Origin: Bacillota bacterium
Lineage (GTDB): Bacteria; Bacillota; Clostridia; Lachnospirales; Lachnospiraceae
Direction of reading: 5' to 3'
NCBI GenBank assembly: GCA_023434365.1
Contig: JAEYSV010000014.1
Location: 6,832-70,831 of the forward strand
DNA: 64,000 nt
This document shows positions 9,034 through 17,686 of this stretch, in pieces. Positions within the stretch are counted from its first letter, which is position 1. Every line of letters begins with the position of its first letter. The position numbers and the translations under genes were made by a program. The notes under the pieces were generated by a model. That model did no database searches and was not told the origin of the DNA. It saw nothing but the letters and a program-made list of their open reading frames with translations.

Positions 9034-10311
9034 ATGTTAGATATTAAATTTGTAAGAGAAAATCCAGAGATTGTGAAACAAAATATTCGTAATAAATTTC
9101 AGGACAATAAGCTTCCATTGGTAGATGAAGTAATTGAACTGGATTTGCAAAGCCGTAATGCGAAACAGGAGGCAGATACACTACGTGCTAACAGAAACAA
9201 AATCAGTAAAATGATTGGTGGCCTAATGGCACAGGGAAAACGCGAAGAAGCAGAGGAGATGAAACAGGAAGTTGCCAGAGAGTCTGAGCGATTAATTGAA
9301 CTAGAAGCAATTGAAAAAGAATTACAGGATAAAATTACAACTTTGATGATGACAATTCCTAATATCATAGACCCTAGTGTACCGATAGGCAAGGACGACA
9401 GTGAGAATGTTGAAATTACTCGTTATGGGGAACCAGTAGTTCCTGACTTTGAGATTCCATACCATGCTGATATTATGGCAAAGTTTGATGGTCTTGACTT
9501 AGATAGTGCCAGAAAAGTAGCAGGGAATGGGTTCTATTACCTAATGGGAGATATCGCAAGATTGCATTCTGCAGTAATCTCTTACGCTAGGGATTTCATG
9601 ATTGAACGTGGGTTCAAATACTGCATCCCACCTTATATGATCCGTAGTAATGTCGTAACTGGTGTTATGAGCTTTGCAGAGATGGATGCCATGATGTATA
9701 AGATTGAAGGAGAAGATTTGTATCTGATTGGAACTAGTGAGCATTCCATGATTGGTAAATTCATTGATACCATTTTACCAACGGAACAGCTTCCACAGAC
9801 ACTGACCAGCTATTCACCTTGCTTTAGAAAAGAAAAAGGGGCACATGGAATTGAAGAACGCGGGGTGTATCGTATTCATCAGTTTGAAAAGCAGGAAATG
9901 ATTGTTGTGTGTGAGCCAGAAGAAAGTCCAATGTGGTTTGAGAAATTGTGGCAAAACACAGTAGATCTGTTCCGTTCTTTAGATATTCCGGTTAGAACAT
10001 TGGAATGTTGTTCCGGTGACTTAGCTGACCTTAAAGTGAAATCAATAGATGTAGAAGCTTGGTCTCCAAGACAACAAAAATACTTTGAAGTAGGAAGCTG
10101 TTCTAATTTAGGTGATGCACAGGCAAGACGATTGAAAATACGTGTTGTTGGGGAAAATGGTAAATATTTTGCACATACATTAAACAATACGGTAGTGGCT
10201 CCTCCACGTATGTTAATCGCATTTTTAGAAAACAATCTGAATGAAGACGGTACTGTAAATATACCAAAGGCATTACAGCCTTATATGGGTGGTATGACCA
10301 AAATTCAATAA
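9034..10311 (+). CDS. serS: Seryl-tRNA synthetase
   Basis: A 425-residue class II synthetase of normal length. The N-terminal helical tRNA-binding arm (about residues 30-105, rich in Lys/Glu/Arg heptads) precedes a catalytic core. The core has motif 2 (PCFRKEKGAHGIEERGVYR) and motif 3 (NNTVVAPPRMLIAFLENN). It charges tRNA-Ser, and also tRNA-Sec where present. ATG follows CGAGGAGG and the T-box leader. A strong terminator lies immediately downstream, so this is a one-gene transcript. Confidence 0.98.
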   Translation: MLDIKFVRENPEIVKQNIRNKFQDNKLPLVDEVIELDLQSRNAKQEADTLRANRNKISKMIGGLMAQGKREEAEEMKQEVARESERLIELEAIEKELQDKITTLMMTIPNIIDPSVPIGKDDSENVEITRYGEPVVPDFEIPYHADIMAKFDGLDLDSARKVAGNGFYYLMGDIARLHSAVISYARDFMIERGFKYCIPPYMIRSNVVTGVMSFAEMDAMMYKIEGEDLYLIGTSEHSMIGKFIDTILPTEQLPQTLTSYSPCFRKEKGAHGIEERGVYRIHQFEKQEMIVVCEPEESPMWFEKLWQNTVDLFRSLDIPVRTLECCSGDLADLKVKSIDVEAWSPRQQKYFEVGSCSNLGDAQARRLKIRVVGENGKYFAHTLNNTVVAPPRMLIAFLENNLNEDGTVNIPKALQPYMGGMTKIQ

Positions 10312-10324
10312 GTATAAATTGATA

Positions 10325-10367
10325 GAACAAGCATAGTATGGTAAAATATTACTATGCTTGTTCTTTT
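10325..10367 (+). terminator. Intrinsic terminator after serS
   Basis: GAACAAGCATAGTA pairs with TACTATGCTTGTTC around a short AT loop, followed by TTTTT. Confidence 0.92.
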
Positions 10368-10444
10368 TATCTATATGAAGCACTGATGATAACACCAACT
10401 TGCTTTACTGCAGGTATGGTTTCGAAAGTAAAGGAGGGACTCCT

Positions 10445-12607
10445 ATGAGTGATTCTGTAACAAAGGTACTCATTAATAAATACCAGCTAGGTGATATTCA
10501 GATAAGGTATTTGCTAGTGATGGATATTAAGCAGGTGGAAATGCAGATTATTCCTGCGGCAATGGAGGGTCAGATACTTGAAACAAAGTTTTCAAGGAGA
10601 GATGGACTAGTACAGCTTAAGCTAATTAAAGATCAGTATTCCGGAAGTTATGCTGGTGGAATGACGATGCGAAATAGTGGTACTATGCAATTTTTTCAAT
10701 ATGATCATCAGGAGTGCGATAAGTTTGATGATCGTATTGTAATACGAACTTATCTAACGGATTACCGATGTTATGAGCTTATTCATACCGTTACCTATTA
10801 TTATGGTGAATATGGTTTCGAGGTTTATACAACGTTTCATAATGTTGCAGGAGAAACAGCCGAGCTTGAGATGTTGTCAAGCTTTAGTATGAGCGAAATT
10901 ACACCTTTCGTAAAGGGCGATGCTCATGATAATTTATTACTTCATCGAATTCGAAGTAAATGGAGTCATGAAGGACGTTTACATACACAAACCTTCGAAG
11001 ACTTACAGTTAGAACCTAACTGGATTCTATGGCAGCCTCAATCAGAGCGTTTTGGGCAAATTGGGACAATGCCGGTTAAAAAATATCATCCTTTTGTAGC
11101 CGTGGAGGACTGTGCCAACCAGGTGCTCTGGGGAGCACAGCTTGCAGTCAGCGGTTCCTGGCAGATGGAGGTCTATCGAAGAGATGAAGGGGTCGCTATA
11201 TCGGGAGGATTAGCAGATCGAGAGTTTGGTCACTGGGTGAAAAAAGTAGAGGCAGGTGAGAGTTTTTCGACTCCTAAAGCACTGATAAGTGTATGTCAGG
11301 GAAATATAGATTACTTGTGTCAGCGCCTTACTTCAATGATGGAACGTCATCGCAAAATTCAACCAAAATGTGAGCAGGATTTACCTATTATATTTAATGA
11401 ATATTGCTCCAGCTGGGGCAAGCCAACGGAGGAATCGGTTGCTAAGCTTGCTAGCAGTCTCAAAGGACGTGGGGTAGAGTATTTTGTAATTGACTGTGGA
11501 TGGTTTAGTGACTCAGAGAAAAACTGGGGAGACTCTATGGGGGATTACAAGGTAGCAAAAGAGCGTTTTCCAAAGGGAATCAAACATACCGTTAAGACAA
11601 TTAAAGAGGCTGGAATGAAACCAGGAATCTGGTTCGAAATTGAAAATGTCGGTTGGGCTTCAAAAGCTTATGAAGATATTTCGCATCTATTAACACGCGA
11701 TGGTGTAACACTTACGACAGTGAATCGCCGTTTTTGGGATATGAGGCAAACCTGGGTTAAAGAGCATTTGAGAAAACTAGTCATTAATTTCTTAAAGGAA
11801 AATAAGTTTGACTATCTTAAGATGGATTATAATGATACAATCGGTATTGGATGCGATGGTGCAGAATCCTTAGGAGAAGGGCTGCGTCAATTAGTTGATA
11901 GTTACGTAGAATTTGTTCAACTTATCCGTAAGGAACTTCCAAACTTAGTTATAGAAAATTGTGCTTCCGGAGGTCATCGTTTAGAACCTGAAATGATGGA
12001 GTTATGTGCAATGGGTTCTTTCTCTGATGCACATGAGTGTTTAGAGATTCCAGTCATTGCGGCCAATATACACCGTATGATTTTGCCTGCCCAAAGTCAG
12101 ATATGGGTGGTAATTAGAAAGGATGCTTCATTAAAAAGAATTGCTTATGTAGTAGCCTCCGCCTTTCTTGGAAGAATGTGCTTTTCCGGAGATATGTCAG
12201 AGCTAACGAATGAGCAATGGGAGCAAATCCAAAAAGGAATTCAGTTTTATAATTTAATAAAACCTGCTATTTTATCAGGTTACACCTATTTTTACGCTAA
12301 CAGAGGCAAGAGTGACAGACACCTCAGTGGATGGCAAGCAATTTTACGTGTTCAGTGTGAAGAGACGGGGAGTGCAGTAGACAGGAATCTATATGAAGGA
12401 AGGCATCTGAGTGCATATCTGGTACTTCATACCTTTGCTGCCCCATATGATGAGGTGATACAAATTCCATTACCAAAGGATTGCCCTAGTCAGATAAAAC
12501 AAGTCTATTCAGATAGTGAAGTAGAGTTGTTAATTGAGAATGGAATGTTAACTTATAAACCTACTGAGGAGCATAAAGCAATTGCGATCTACCTCTGTGA
12601 GAGATAG
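10445..12607 (+). CDS. GH36-family alpha-galactosidase, intracellular
   Basis: The ATG at 10445 has AAGGAGGG just upstream; an in-frame TTG at 10400 lacks one. The 720-residue protein has an N-terminal beta-sandwich region and a TIM barrel starting near YFVIDCGWF. The likely nucleophile is Asp461 in YLKMDYND, with ENCASGG following, and the probable acid/base is Asp528 in SFSDAHE. In classic GH36 alpha-galactosidases the last motif reads more like SDNTD, so the exact glycoside (galactose or N-acetylgalactosamine) is uncertain. There is no signal peptide, so it should act in the cytoplasm on imported oligosaccharides. No sugar transporter adjoins it. Confidence 0.88.
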   Translation: MSDSVTKVLINKYQLGDIQIRYLLVMDIKQVEMQIIPAAMEGQILETKFSRRDGLVQLKLIKDQYSGSYAGGMTMRNSGTMQFFQYDHQECDKFDDRIVIRTYLTDYRCYELIHTVTYYYGEYGFEVYTTFHNVAGETAELEMLSSFSMSEITPFVKGDAHDNLLLHRIRSKWSHEGRLHTQTFEDLQLEPNWILWQPQSERFGQIGTMPVKKYHPFVAVEDCANQVLWGAQLAVSGSWQMEVYRRDEGVAISGGLADREFGHWVKKVEAGESFSTPKALISVCQGNIDYLCQRLTSMMERHRKIQPKCEQDLPIIFNEYCSSWGKPTEESVAKLASSLKGRGVEYFVIDCGWFSDSEKNWGDSMGDYKVAKERFPKGIKHTVKTIKEAGMKPGIWFEIENVGWASKAYEDISHLLTRDGVTLTTVNRRFWDMRQTWVKEHLRKLVINFLKENKFDYLKMDYNDTIGIGCDGAESLGEGLRQLVDSYVEFVQLIRKELPNLVIENCASGGHRLEPEMMELCAMGSFSDAHECLEIPVIAANIHRMILPAQSQIWVVIRKDASLKRIAYVVASAFLGRMCFSGDMSELTNEQWEQIQKGIQFYNLIKPAILSGYTYFYANRGKSDRHLSGWQAILRVQCEETGSAVDRNLYEGRHLSAYLVLHTFAAPYDEVIQIPLPKDCPSQIKQVYSDSEVELLIENGMLTYKPTEEHKAIAIYLCER

Positions 12608-12663
12608 ATCCTTTGGCGAATTCCAACATGAATTAGGAATTAAGATTGTATGGAATTAAATTC

Positions 12664-12692
12664 TTGACTTGCACTCATAATATGAATATATT
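12664..12692 (+). promoter_or_regulatory. Promoter of the GltD-like gene
   Basis: TTGACT, 17-base spacer, TATATT, 45 bases before the start codon. Confidence 0.7.
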
Positions 12693-12737
12693 GATAATGA
12701 AGCGACTGAAAATTTTGACAGAATATGGAGATGACAG

Positions 12738-13976
12738 ATGAAAGACTTATTATTTGAGGCAGATCGTTGTTTGCAATGTAAAAATGCTAGATGTAAGAGT
12801 CATTGTCCGATTAATACAGAAATTCCACAGATTATTACTTTGTTTAAACAGGGTGATATTATGGAGGCGGGAAGAAGGTTATTCGAAAATAATCCTTTGT
12901 CCGCAGTATGTGCTGTAGTATGCCCCCATGAAGACCAGTGCAAAGGATTTTGTATTAAAGGAATCAAAGACGAACCAATAGAGTTTCATGCAATGGAAGA
13001 ATACATCAGTAACTATTATATGGACCAGGTTAAGTTTGAGAAACCGGAGTCACTTGGTAAACGTGTAGCAATAGTTGGTGGTGGCCCAGCTGGGATAACA
13101 ATCGCATTTATCCTTGCATTAAAGGGGTATCAAATTACGCTATTTGATGCTCATGAAAAGATAGGCGGAGTGCTTAGATATGGAATTCCGGAGTATCGTC
13201 TTCCTAATAGAATAGTTGACCGGTATGAGGAACTGTTAATAGACTTAGGAGTAAAGATACGTCCAAACACCTTAATCGGACCGGTAATCACATTGGAAAA
13301 ACTATTTAATGATGGCTATCAGGCAATCTTTATCGGTACCGGAGTATGGAATCCAAAAAGATTAGAGATTAAAGGAGAAACCCTTGGCAATGTTCACTAT
13401 GCCATTGATTATCTGAAATCTCCACAGGTATACAGACTTGGTAATCGGGTGTGTGTGATTGGTGCTGGTAATGTTGCAATGGATGCAGCCAGAACAGCAA
13501 AACGAAACGGGGCAAATGAAGTATATGTCATGTACCGAAAAGGGTTTGAACAGATGAGTTGCACAAAGAAGGAGCTTGAGGAAGCAAAAGAAGATGGAAT
13601 TGTGTTCGAGCTATTCAAAACTCCGATTGAACTCTTAGAAGAAGGTGTTATGTATGCTCAAACCTCTAATGAAACAAGAGAGGATGGAAGGATTGAGACA
13701 GTCATACTTCCGAATACTGAACAATTATTTGAGTGTGACTCAATTATTGTGGCAGTTAGTCAGAGCCCAAAAAATAATATCGTAAATAATACAACTGGTT
13801 TACAGACTTCCAAATGGGGATTGTTATTAACGGATGATCGAGGAAATACAACGAAGAAAGGCGTATTTGCATCTGGCGATGTTGTTACAGGTGCAAAAAC
13901 AGTAGTAGAGGCTGTGGCACATGCAAAAGTAGTAGCTGAGGAAATTCATCAGTATGTAATGAATCAATTGCATTAA
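12738..13976 (+). CDS. FAD/NAD(P) oxidoreductase, glutamate synthase small-subunit-like
   Basis: The 412-residue protein has an N-terminal iron-sulfur domain with Cys11, Cys14, Cys19 and Cys23, then CAVVCPHEDQCKGFC. An FAD-binding GxGxxG (VAIVGGGPAGITIAF) lies near residue 110, and an NAD(P)-binding GAGNVAMDAARTAKRNGA near 240. This is the architecture of GltD and of related electron-transfer subunits such as NfnB and the DPYD N-terminus. It moves electrons from NAD(P)H through FAD and Fe-S centres to a partner. No gltB or other partner adjoins it, so the acceptor is unknown. The gene stands alone with its own promoter. Confidence 0.88.
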   Translation: MKDLLFEADRCLQCKNARCKSHCPINTEIPQIITLFKQGDIMEAGRRLFENNPLSAVCAVVCPHEDQCKGFCIKGIKDEPIEFHAMEEYISNYYMDQVKFEKPESLGKRVAIVGGGPAGITIAFILALKGYQITLFDAHEKIGGVLRYGIPEYRLPNRIVDRYEELLIDLGVKIRPNTLIGPVITLEKLFNDGYQAIFIGTGVWNPKRLEIKGETLGNVHYAIDYLKSPQVYRLGNRVCVIGAGNVAMDAARTAKRNGANEVYVMYRKGFEQMSCTKKELEEAKEDGIVFELFKTPIELLEEGVMYAQTSNETREDGRIETVILPNTEQLFECDSIIVAVSQSPKNNIVNNTTGLQTSKWGLLLTDDRGNTTKKGVFASGDVVTGAKTVVEAVAHAKVVAEEIHQYVMNQLH

Positions 13977-14078
13977 ACAGTCTGACAGGCTATAATAGAT
14001 AAGAAATATAAGAATAACATTAATTATAAAAATCATATAAAGATACCTTCGAATATGTAAAATATTTCTAAAGAAAGT

Positions 14079-14107
14079 TTGACCAAATTGGAAATATTTG
14101 GTATAAT
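14079..14107 (+). promoter_or_regulatory. Promoter of the small membrane protein gene
   Basis: TTGACC, 17-base spacer, perfect TATAAT, 31 bases ahead of the start codon. Confidence 0.8.
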
Positions 14108-14137
14108 TTAAATAAGAAAATTTTGGGAGGTATCTTT

Positions 14138-14476
14138 ATGAACAATAATACTAATACAAGCACTTGTCTTGTATTCGGCATCATTGGTTTAGTATTATCA
14201 ACCTTTGGTGCAATTTGTTTTGGTGTGTACTGTTCTATTCCGGGACTTGCTCTTGGTCTGGTGGGGTTGATTATGTCAATCAACGTAAAAAAGCAGACTA
14301 TGAATCAACAGGGCAATTCCGCCTTTGTAGTTAGCTTGCTAGCAATCATTTTTGCAGCTTTATTTACAATAGGATGTGCGGCATGTGATATTGGCGGTTA
14401 TGGCTGCAAGGGCATTGTTGGAGGTAGTTGTTCCGCAGTGAGTGACGCTAGGGATATTTCTAGTTTGTTTGATTAA
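14138..14476 (+). CDS. Small membrane protein, DUF4190-like (112 aa)
   Basis: ATG at 14138 follows GGGAGG by 7 bases; an upstream in-frame alternative at 14123 would bury that site. After a polar Asn/Thr N-terminus there are about three hydrophobic segments (near residues 10-30, 32-48 and 62-82). The Gly-spaced pattern GLVLSTFGAICFGVYCSIPG resembles DUF4190 proteins. The C-terminus is Cys/Gly-rich (CAACDIGGYGCKGIVGG). Function is unknown. It has its own promoter and is followed by a terminator. A protein of similar design is encoded at 27820-28278. Confidence 0.7.
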   Translation: MNNNTNTSTCLVFGIIGLVLSTFGAICFGVYCSIPGLALGLVGLIMSINVKKQTMNQQGNSAFVVSLLAIIFAALFTIGCAACDIGGYGCKGIVGGSCSAVSDARDISSLFD

Positions 14477-14517
14477 TGTTTTATGATACAAATCTAGTTA
14501 ATACATAGTAATAGCTT

Positions 14518-14556
14518 AAGAGGAGGCGTTCCTTTTTACGCTTCCTCTTTTCTCTT
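14518..14556 (+). terminator. Intrinsic terminator after the small membrane protein gene
   Basis: AAGAGGAGGCGT pairs with ACGCTTCCTCTT around TCCTTTTT, then TTCTCTT. The 5' arm contains an AGGAGG. Confidence 0.85.
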
Positions 14557-14597
14557 ATGTCATAGAAAATTGCTTACAATTTCCTTTGACATAAGAG
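14552..14597. repeat. Short palindrome overlapping terminator T-tract (copy B)
   Basis: CTCTTATGTCA (14552-14562) pairs perfectly with TGACATAAGAG (14587-14597). An inner stem AAATTG-CTTA-CAATTT continues it. It starts in the T-tract of the preceding terminator and lies 50 bases upstream of lgt. Confidence 0.7.
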
Positions 14598-14645
14598 ATG
14601 CTCCGCAAGAATCGCACTGCGACGGGAGATTAGGAGGATGGAGTT

Positions 14646-15467
14646 ATGTACCCGATGATTAAAGTAATTAATATTGAAATACCGGTTTATGGAATTATCG
14701 GTATTTTAGCCTTTATTCTTGCCTATTTTTATGCTAGAAGTAAGGCTAGGCTATATAACATAGATAAGCAAGATGTCTTATATGCGGCTTGTTATGGTGC
14801 AGTAGGACTGTTTATCGGAGCCAAACTATTATATTTTCTAGCGCTGTTACCTAAGTTTGTCTCTCATATTGATGAGGTAATCTTGCATCCTAAAGAAGCA
14901 ATAGAATATTTTCTGGGTGGCTTTGTATTCTATGGTGGACTGATAGGATTATTAATTGGTGTGATTATTTATTGTCGTAAATTCCAGTTATCGGTGATTA
15001 GTTATGCCAATATCATTGCACCTGGAATCTTAATTGTACATAGTCTTGGTAGAATTGGATGTTTTTTTGCTGGTTGTTGTTATGGAATAGAATATGATGG
15101 GCCGCTCTCAATTACCTTTCCGGTGAATCATTTTACAATGGAGATGGCAGGCGTGCCACGGTTTCCAGTTCAGTTACTAGAGAGTTTACTGAATCTGCTT
15201 ATGTTTGTAGTTTTATTCGTATATGGACGTAAAAAACGGCCAGAGGGTCAGTTATTAGGAATTTATCTGATATTTTATTCGACAGTGCGGTTTGCACTTG
15301 AATATGTCAGAGCAGATGCCGTTCGAGGTGTTTTTTGGGGTATTAGTACTTCGCAATGGATTAGTTTAGGGTTGTTACCTTTAGGTATGATTATTACCAT
15401 TTATTCGACGAAAAGAGAAAAGAAGATAGCCGACAGGAGGAATAAAGTTGTTAGTCAGAAAATCTAG
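14646..15467 (+). CDS. lgt: Prolipoprotein diacylglyceryl transferase
   Basis: The 273-residue integral membrane protein shows about seven hydrophobic segments and the Lgt signature HSLGRIGCFFAGCCYG. Downstream Arg-rich motifs include TVRFALEYVRAD. Lgt transfers diacylglycerol from phosphatidylglycerol to the lipobox cysteine of preprolipoproteins in the cytoplasmic membrane. ATG with AGGAGG upstream. Its last 20 bases overlap the start of the next gene, which encodes a protein with a lipobox, so the two are translationally coupled. Confidence 0.96.
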   Translation: MYPMIKVINIEIPVYGIIGILAFILAYFYARSKARLYNIDKQDVLYAACYGAVGLFIGAKLLYFLALLPKFVSHIDEVILHPKEAIEYFLGGFVFYGGLIGLLIGVIIYCRKFQLSVISYANIIAPGILIVHSLGRIGCFFAGCCYGIEYDGPLSITFPVNHFTMEMAGVPRFPVQLLESLLNLLMFVVLFVYGRKKRPEGQLLGIYLIFYSTVRFALEYVRADAVRGVFWGISTSQWISLGLLPLGMIITIYSTKREKKIADRRNKVVSQKI

Positions 15468-17553
15468 TTATCGAGGCAAAAATGTTATAGTTATTTTATT
15501 AATTTTTAGCATTATTATATCAGGATGTCTTATTCCGGGTACATACACACAAGCAGTTACTACATCCTATCGCTCCGTTGTAAAAAGCACAGCCCCTGTG
15601 AAGTCAGCGAGGCCAGATGTTAGAGTAACTCATCCTAAGCTCAATACAATTAAATTAAGTTGGCAGAAGATTGCCAATGCCAAGGGTTATAATATCTATA
15701 TGTCAGAATCCAAAGATAGTAGTTTTGATTATGTATCATCAGTATTTACTAATGAAGTTGTGTTTACGAATCTAACAGATACCTTACGTAGCGATTTTGG
15801 TAAAAGTTATATAGTGGACCTGACTGCGAGTGGGGTTAAGCAAAATAAGACATATTATTTTATAGTTGTACCATTTTTTTTAACGTCTAAGGGAACCGCA
15901 GAAGGCACACCGTCTAGAATAGTCGCGGAGACAGCCAATCGTATTGGAATTGATGTCTCACACAATCAGGGAAAGATAGATTGGGATAGAGTAAAAAAAG
16001 AAACCGATGTTCAGTTTGTAATGATACGTGTATCAGATTCGATATCAACTTACGACCGGCAGTTTACATATAATATGGAAAATGCAAAAAGGGTGGGACT
16101 AAAGGTCGGAGTTTATATATACAGTAGAGCAACGACAGAAGCAAAGGCAATAGAAGAAGCCAAATACATTATAAGTAAAATAAAAGGATATCATCTTGAT
16201 TATCCAGTTGCGTTTGATATTGAAAACGACGTACAAAAAAAATTAAGCAAAACAACAAATTCTAAGATCATTAATGCATTTTGTTATACAATTAAGAGTG
16301 CTGGGTATCAGCCAATGGTATATACAGGATTTTCGTATATGAATGATTATTTGGACTATAATCTGTTTCGTAGCTATCCGATATGGATGTCACGTTATAA
16401 TTCGGATTTGAATTATAATCATCCAGTACGGATGTGGCAGTTTACCAGCCAAGGTAAACTACCTGGAATCACAGAAAATACCGTGGATCTAAATTATGAG
16501 TTCCATTCACAGGAAGCACTTTCTGGTACTGTTGTAATCGAAGCAGACACCAAAGAAAGATATTATCTAGCGAAGAAGGGTGAGATGCTTTCAGCGATTG
16601 CCGATAAGGTACATATGACTGCTGATGAAATAAGCAATCATAATCCAAGTATCCTTGACATAGAGACACCTTTAAAAGAAGGGCAGAAGGTTAGTTTGAA
16701 TCAAATCGGGATTGAAGTCGTTGGTATTGACGCGATAACCGGTTTGACAGCCAAATCAAGTAGTTACAATTCAATTAAGCTAACCTATAAAAAGGTGGAT
16801 GTTGCAGATGGATATACCATTTACCGCGCAACTAGTAAAAACGGGACGTACAGCGCAATAGGTACGACCACAGGGATTAGTTATACCGATAAAACGGTTA
16901 CGACAGGAAAAACATATTACTATAAGGTAGAATCTTTTCGATATAGTGTAAATGGTGAAGTAAGAGGTAGAAAATCCGCTAGTGCATCGGCTAAAGCGAT
17001 TTTGATGGCACCATCCAAAGTAAAGGTAACATCGACAAGCTATAATTCATTGCAAATAAGCTTTTCTAAAGTAAGTGGTGCAACTAGTTATCAGGTATAT
17101 CGTGCTACGTCAAAGAATGGCTCATATAAGCTCATAGGTTCCACCACGAAGACTACCTACGCTGATAAGAAAAGGACTTTTAATAAAACGTACTACTATA
17201 AAGTGCAGGCAGTTCGTAAGTTAAGCTCATCGAATATTCTTAGCACTAAATCTGCTATTGCAAGTGGTAAAACTTCCTTAGGAAAAAGTGCGATATCCTC
17301 CGCTACGGTATCGAGCAGAAAAGTAACCTTGAAGTTTAGTAAAGTATCAGGAGCGAGCGGATATGAAATCTACCGAGGTGTTGGAAAAAACGGTAGAATG
17401 ACCTTGTATAAACGTCTTTCAACAACAAAATATACAACGGGAAAGTTGAATAAAGGAAGTACTTACGTATTTAAGGTTCGTGCATATCGTATAGCCAATG
17501 GTAAGCGAGTTTATACTGGTTTTAGTAGCATAAAGACAGTTAAAATAAAGTAA
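15448..17553 (+). CDS. GH25 lysozyme-family cell-wall hydrolase with LysM and Fn3-like repeats, probable lipoprotein
   Basis: TTG start at 15448, with AGGAGG 6 bases upstream inside the lgt 3' end. The N-terminal signal sequence ends in a lipobox, IISGC (Cys27), so it is a likely Lgt substrate. An Fn3-like domain (about 45-165) comes first. The GH25 muramidase domain (about 168-355) starts at GIDVSHNQG and contains AFDIEND with the usual acidic pair. A LysM peptidoglycan-binding module (about 370-420) follows, then three Fn3-like repeats (about 425-515, 517-605 and 607-700), each with SYN/GASGYEIYR-type signatures. It would cleave the glycan backbone of peptidoglycan at the cell surface. It forms an operon with lgt. 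Confidence 0.92.
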   Translation: MLVRKSSYRGKNVIVILLIFSIIISGCLIPGTYTQAVTTSYRSVVKSTAPVKSARPDVRVTHPKLNTIKLSWQKIANAKGYNIYMSESKDSSFDYVSSVFTNEVVFTNLTDTLRSDFGKSYIVDLTASGVKQNKTYYFIVVPFFLTSKGTAEGTPSRIVAETANRIGIDVSHNQGKIDWDRVKKETDVQFVMIRVSDSISTYDRQFTYNMENAKRVGLKVGVYIYSRATTEAKAIEEAKYIISKIKGYHLDYPVAFDIENDVQKKLSKTTNSKIINAFCYTIKSAGYQPMVYTGFSYMNDYLDYNLFRSYPIWMSRYNSDLNYNHPVRMWQFTSQGKLPGITENTVDLNYEFHSQEALSGTVVIEADTKERYYLAKKGEMLSAIADKVHMTADEISNHNPSILDIETPLKEGQKVSLNQIGIEVVGIDAITGLTAKSSSYNSIKLTYKKVDVADGYTIYRATSKNGTYSAIGTTTGISYTDKTVTTGKTYYYKVESFRYSVNGEVRGRKSASASAKAILMAPSKVKVTSTSYNSLQISFSKVSGATSYQVYRATSKNGSYKLIGSTTKTTYADKKRTFNKTYYYKVQAVRKLSSSNILSTKSAIASGKTSLGKSAISSATVSSRKVTLKFSKVSGASGYEIYRGVGKNGRMTLYKRLSTTKYTTGKLNKGSTYVFKVRAYRIANGKRVYTGFSSIKTVKIK

Positions 17554-17598
17554 AACATAATGCAATCATGATGGTAATATAATACATTGAAACTTTGC

Positions 17599-17645
17599 AA
17601 CAGAACAGATATGATGTCTTAAGTGACAGATCTGTTCTGTTTCTT
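17599..17645 (+). terminator. Intrinsic terminator of the lgt-lysozyme operon
   Basis: AACAGAACAGAT pairs with ATCTGTTCTGTT, followed by TCTTATTT. Confidence 0.85.
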
Positions 17646-17686
17646 ATTTGGAAATATTATGTAATGACAGGTAGAAGGGTGATCAT

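Noticed and set aside
8855..9040. Small protein upstream of serS
   Set aside because: The frame lies across the T-box riboswitch and its terminator; the RNA explains the sequence.
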